A stretch of 32,409 nt of DNA from Deltaproteobacteria bacterium (lineage in GTDB: Bacteria; Desulfobacterota; Desulfuromonadia; Geobacterales; Geobacteraceae). This document shows, piece after piece, positions 31,411 to 32,409 of this stretch. The notes beneath the pieces are model-generated. The model had not been told where the DNA came from. It saw only the letters and a list, made by a program, of their open reading frames with translations, and made no database searches. A program made the translations under genes and the position numbers. Location of the stretch: positions 1 to 32,409 of the forward strand of contig SBEG01000035.1 in assembly GCA_009668975.1 (NCBI GenBank), written 5' to 3'. Numbering within the stretch: the stretch's first letter is position 1; every line of letters begins with the position of its first letter.

Positions 31411-32409
31411 TTACCGTTGCGACATGTCGAGCCAAGGGGGAAGGGGACAGCCGATGGCATCGGCAATTGCCCGGAACAGTTCTACTTCAGCCACCGTAAC
31501 TTTGCCGTCGTGCCTCAGACATTCCAGGCAGGCGCCCAGGAGGCGACGCTTTATCAAGGGACTGGTACTTTCAAGGGCGGTGAATGACCGTTCCAGGCAG
31601 GCAATGCCACTTTCCGCTGCCGGGAGAAAGGCGAATTCGATTTTAGCCTCTTGCAGAACAATCAGGCCACGATCAAAGGCCTGCCGTGCCAGTGTTTCGT
31701 CCTGGTGCCCGACCCGGGCCAAAGCGGTCAGGACACAGGAACACTCTTGCTGGACGCCGCGCAGGCCGTAAATCTGTGCCGGCCGGTTGGGACGTAGGGT
31801 GAAGTTGGGCTCCAGGTGCCGCAAAAGCAGGTAGCGGAGGGTGAATTCGAAGAGGCTGGTTCTTTTGTCGGCGGCGCTCAAGTGCTCGACGGTTTCTTTC
31901 AGCGTGGAAAACTGCTTTTGGCTCAAGGCGCGGAGGGATGGGAGCAAAAGTTCCAGCAGGGGGAGCCGAACCTCAGGCGGCAAGGTGCTGAGGGACGGAG
32001 CGAGCGATCGCATTTCTTCAAGGAAAGCCTGACCCCCCTGTGCGGTGAGGATTTCTTCCTGTCTGGCCCGGATTGCGGGTGTCCTGTCAAGCAACAGGCC
32101 GTAGACCACGGCACAGGCGCCAAATGGGTCTCTTATGGCTGATATGAGAGGCTCGGGAAGTTCGTTGATCAGGAATCGAGCCCGATCGAGATGTTCCTGC
32201 ACCGGATCGCCTGCACGACAGAGCAATGCCGTGACTTCGGCTCCGGAAAGGGCAACAGCCGGATCGGAAGCGGTTTTGGGCGGTTGCGGCTTGAGATACA
32301 TTTCATTGGGTGGTGGTGCCGGAAGTGGTTCTACTTCGGGGAATTTCCCATTGAATGAAGCGTCAAGGAGCCGGATACGTTCCGCCAGGGGCGGGTGGGT
32401 GTCAAGGGC
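31411..32409 (-). CDS. M48 family metallopeptidase, C-terminal part (runs off the window)
   Basis: The frame is open through the right window edge, so the N-terminal catalytic part (HExxH) is outside. The visible part begins ALDTHPPLAERIRLLDASF, the typical end of an M48 peptidase domain. A proline-rich linker and a long helical C-terminal extension of about 290 residues follow. Near the end, LLGACLECLRHDGKVTVAEVELFRAIADAIG resembles the acidic TerB-like helix pair. This combination (peptidase plus tail domain) is seen in some Gram-negative membrane M48 enzymes. It is convergent with the YhdH-type gene. Confidence 0.8.
   Translation of the reverse strand, partial: ALDTHPPLAERIRLLDASFNGKFPEVEPLPAPPPNEMYLKPQPPKTASDPAVALSGAEVTALLCRAGDPVQEHLDRARFLINELPEPLISAIRDPFGACAVVYGLLLDRTPAIRARQEEILTAQGGQAFLEEMRSLAPSLSTLPPEVRLPLLELLLPSLRALSQKQFSTLKETVEHLSAADKRTSLFEFTLRYLLLRHLEPNFTLRPNRPAQIYGLRGVQQECSCVLTALARVGHQDETLARQAFDRGLIVLQEAKIEFAFLPAAESGIACLERSFTALESTSPLIKRRLLGACLECLRHDGKVTVAEVELFRAIADAIGCPLPPWLDMSQR

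Overview
The window looks like chromosome of a free-living deltaproteobacterium, most likely Desulfuromonadales/Geobacterales (Desulfobacterota). This is inferred from the surE-pcm-rpoS-apt gene order, a GSU3473-type small protein, polyamine synthesis by the carboxynorspermidine route, and a phosphofructokinase with pyrophosphate-type residues. No database search was possible.

Left part (1-11.9 kb): two polyamine genes, nspC and speA, each preceded by a GTAGGGGCGC-type palindromic repeat. Next comes an orphan receiver protein, then a leftward histidine kinase/NarL-type regulator pair. This pair is bracketed by two inverted copies of a 168-169 bp MITE-like element with 22-bp terminal inverted repeats ending in CTAG. 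A secreted DUF3617 protein follows, then surE, pcm, rpoS and apt, with an intrinsic terminator between pcm and rpoS.

Middle part (12,048-22,100): a 10.05-kb integrated element in a tRNA-Arg(CCT) gene, bounded by perfect 45-bp direct repeats. It has the gene set of a phage satellite (PICI-like): tyrosine integrase, AlpA regulator, a primase-polymerase and a RecA-fold helicase split into two overlapping genes, an excisionase-like HTH protein, an HK97-fold major capsid protein and a P27-type small terminase subunit. It carries no portal, protease, large terminase or tail genes. Iteron-like repeats in the 3' end of the helicase gene suggest a replication origin. Paired 22-bp sites near both ends look like integrase arm sites. 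A divergent regulatory switch near the left end has a near-consensus promoter that would give a leaderless ribbon-helix-helix mRNA. I think this capsid-carrying but packaging-incomplete satellite is the most interesting system here.

Just outside the right att site is a diverged copy of the element's left end, suggesting an older, decayed integration at the same tRNA. It is followed by a compact, promoter- and terminator-equipped, highly structured small RNA gene on the minus strand.

Right part (23-32.4 kb): ordinary chromosome. It holds a large MscS-type channel, a Tat-exported DUF882 peptidase, a GSU3473-type protein, DAHP synthase, phosphofructokinase, an M29-like aminopeptidase, a YhdH/AcuI-type oxidoreductase, and the C-terminal part of an M48 peptidase running off the window edge.
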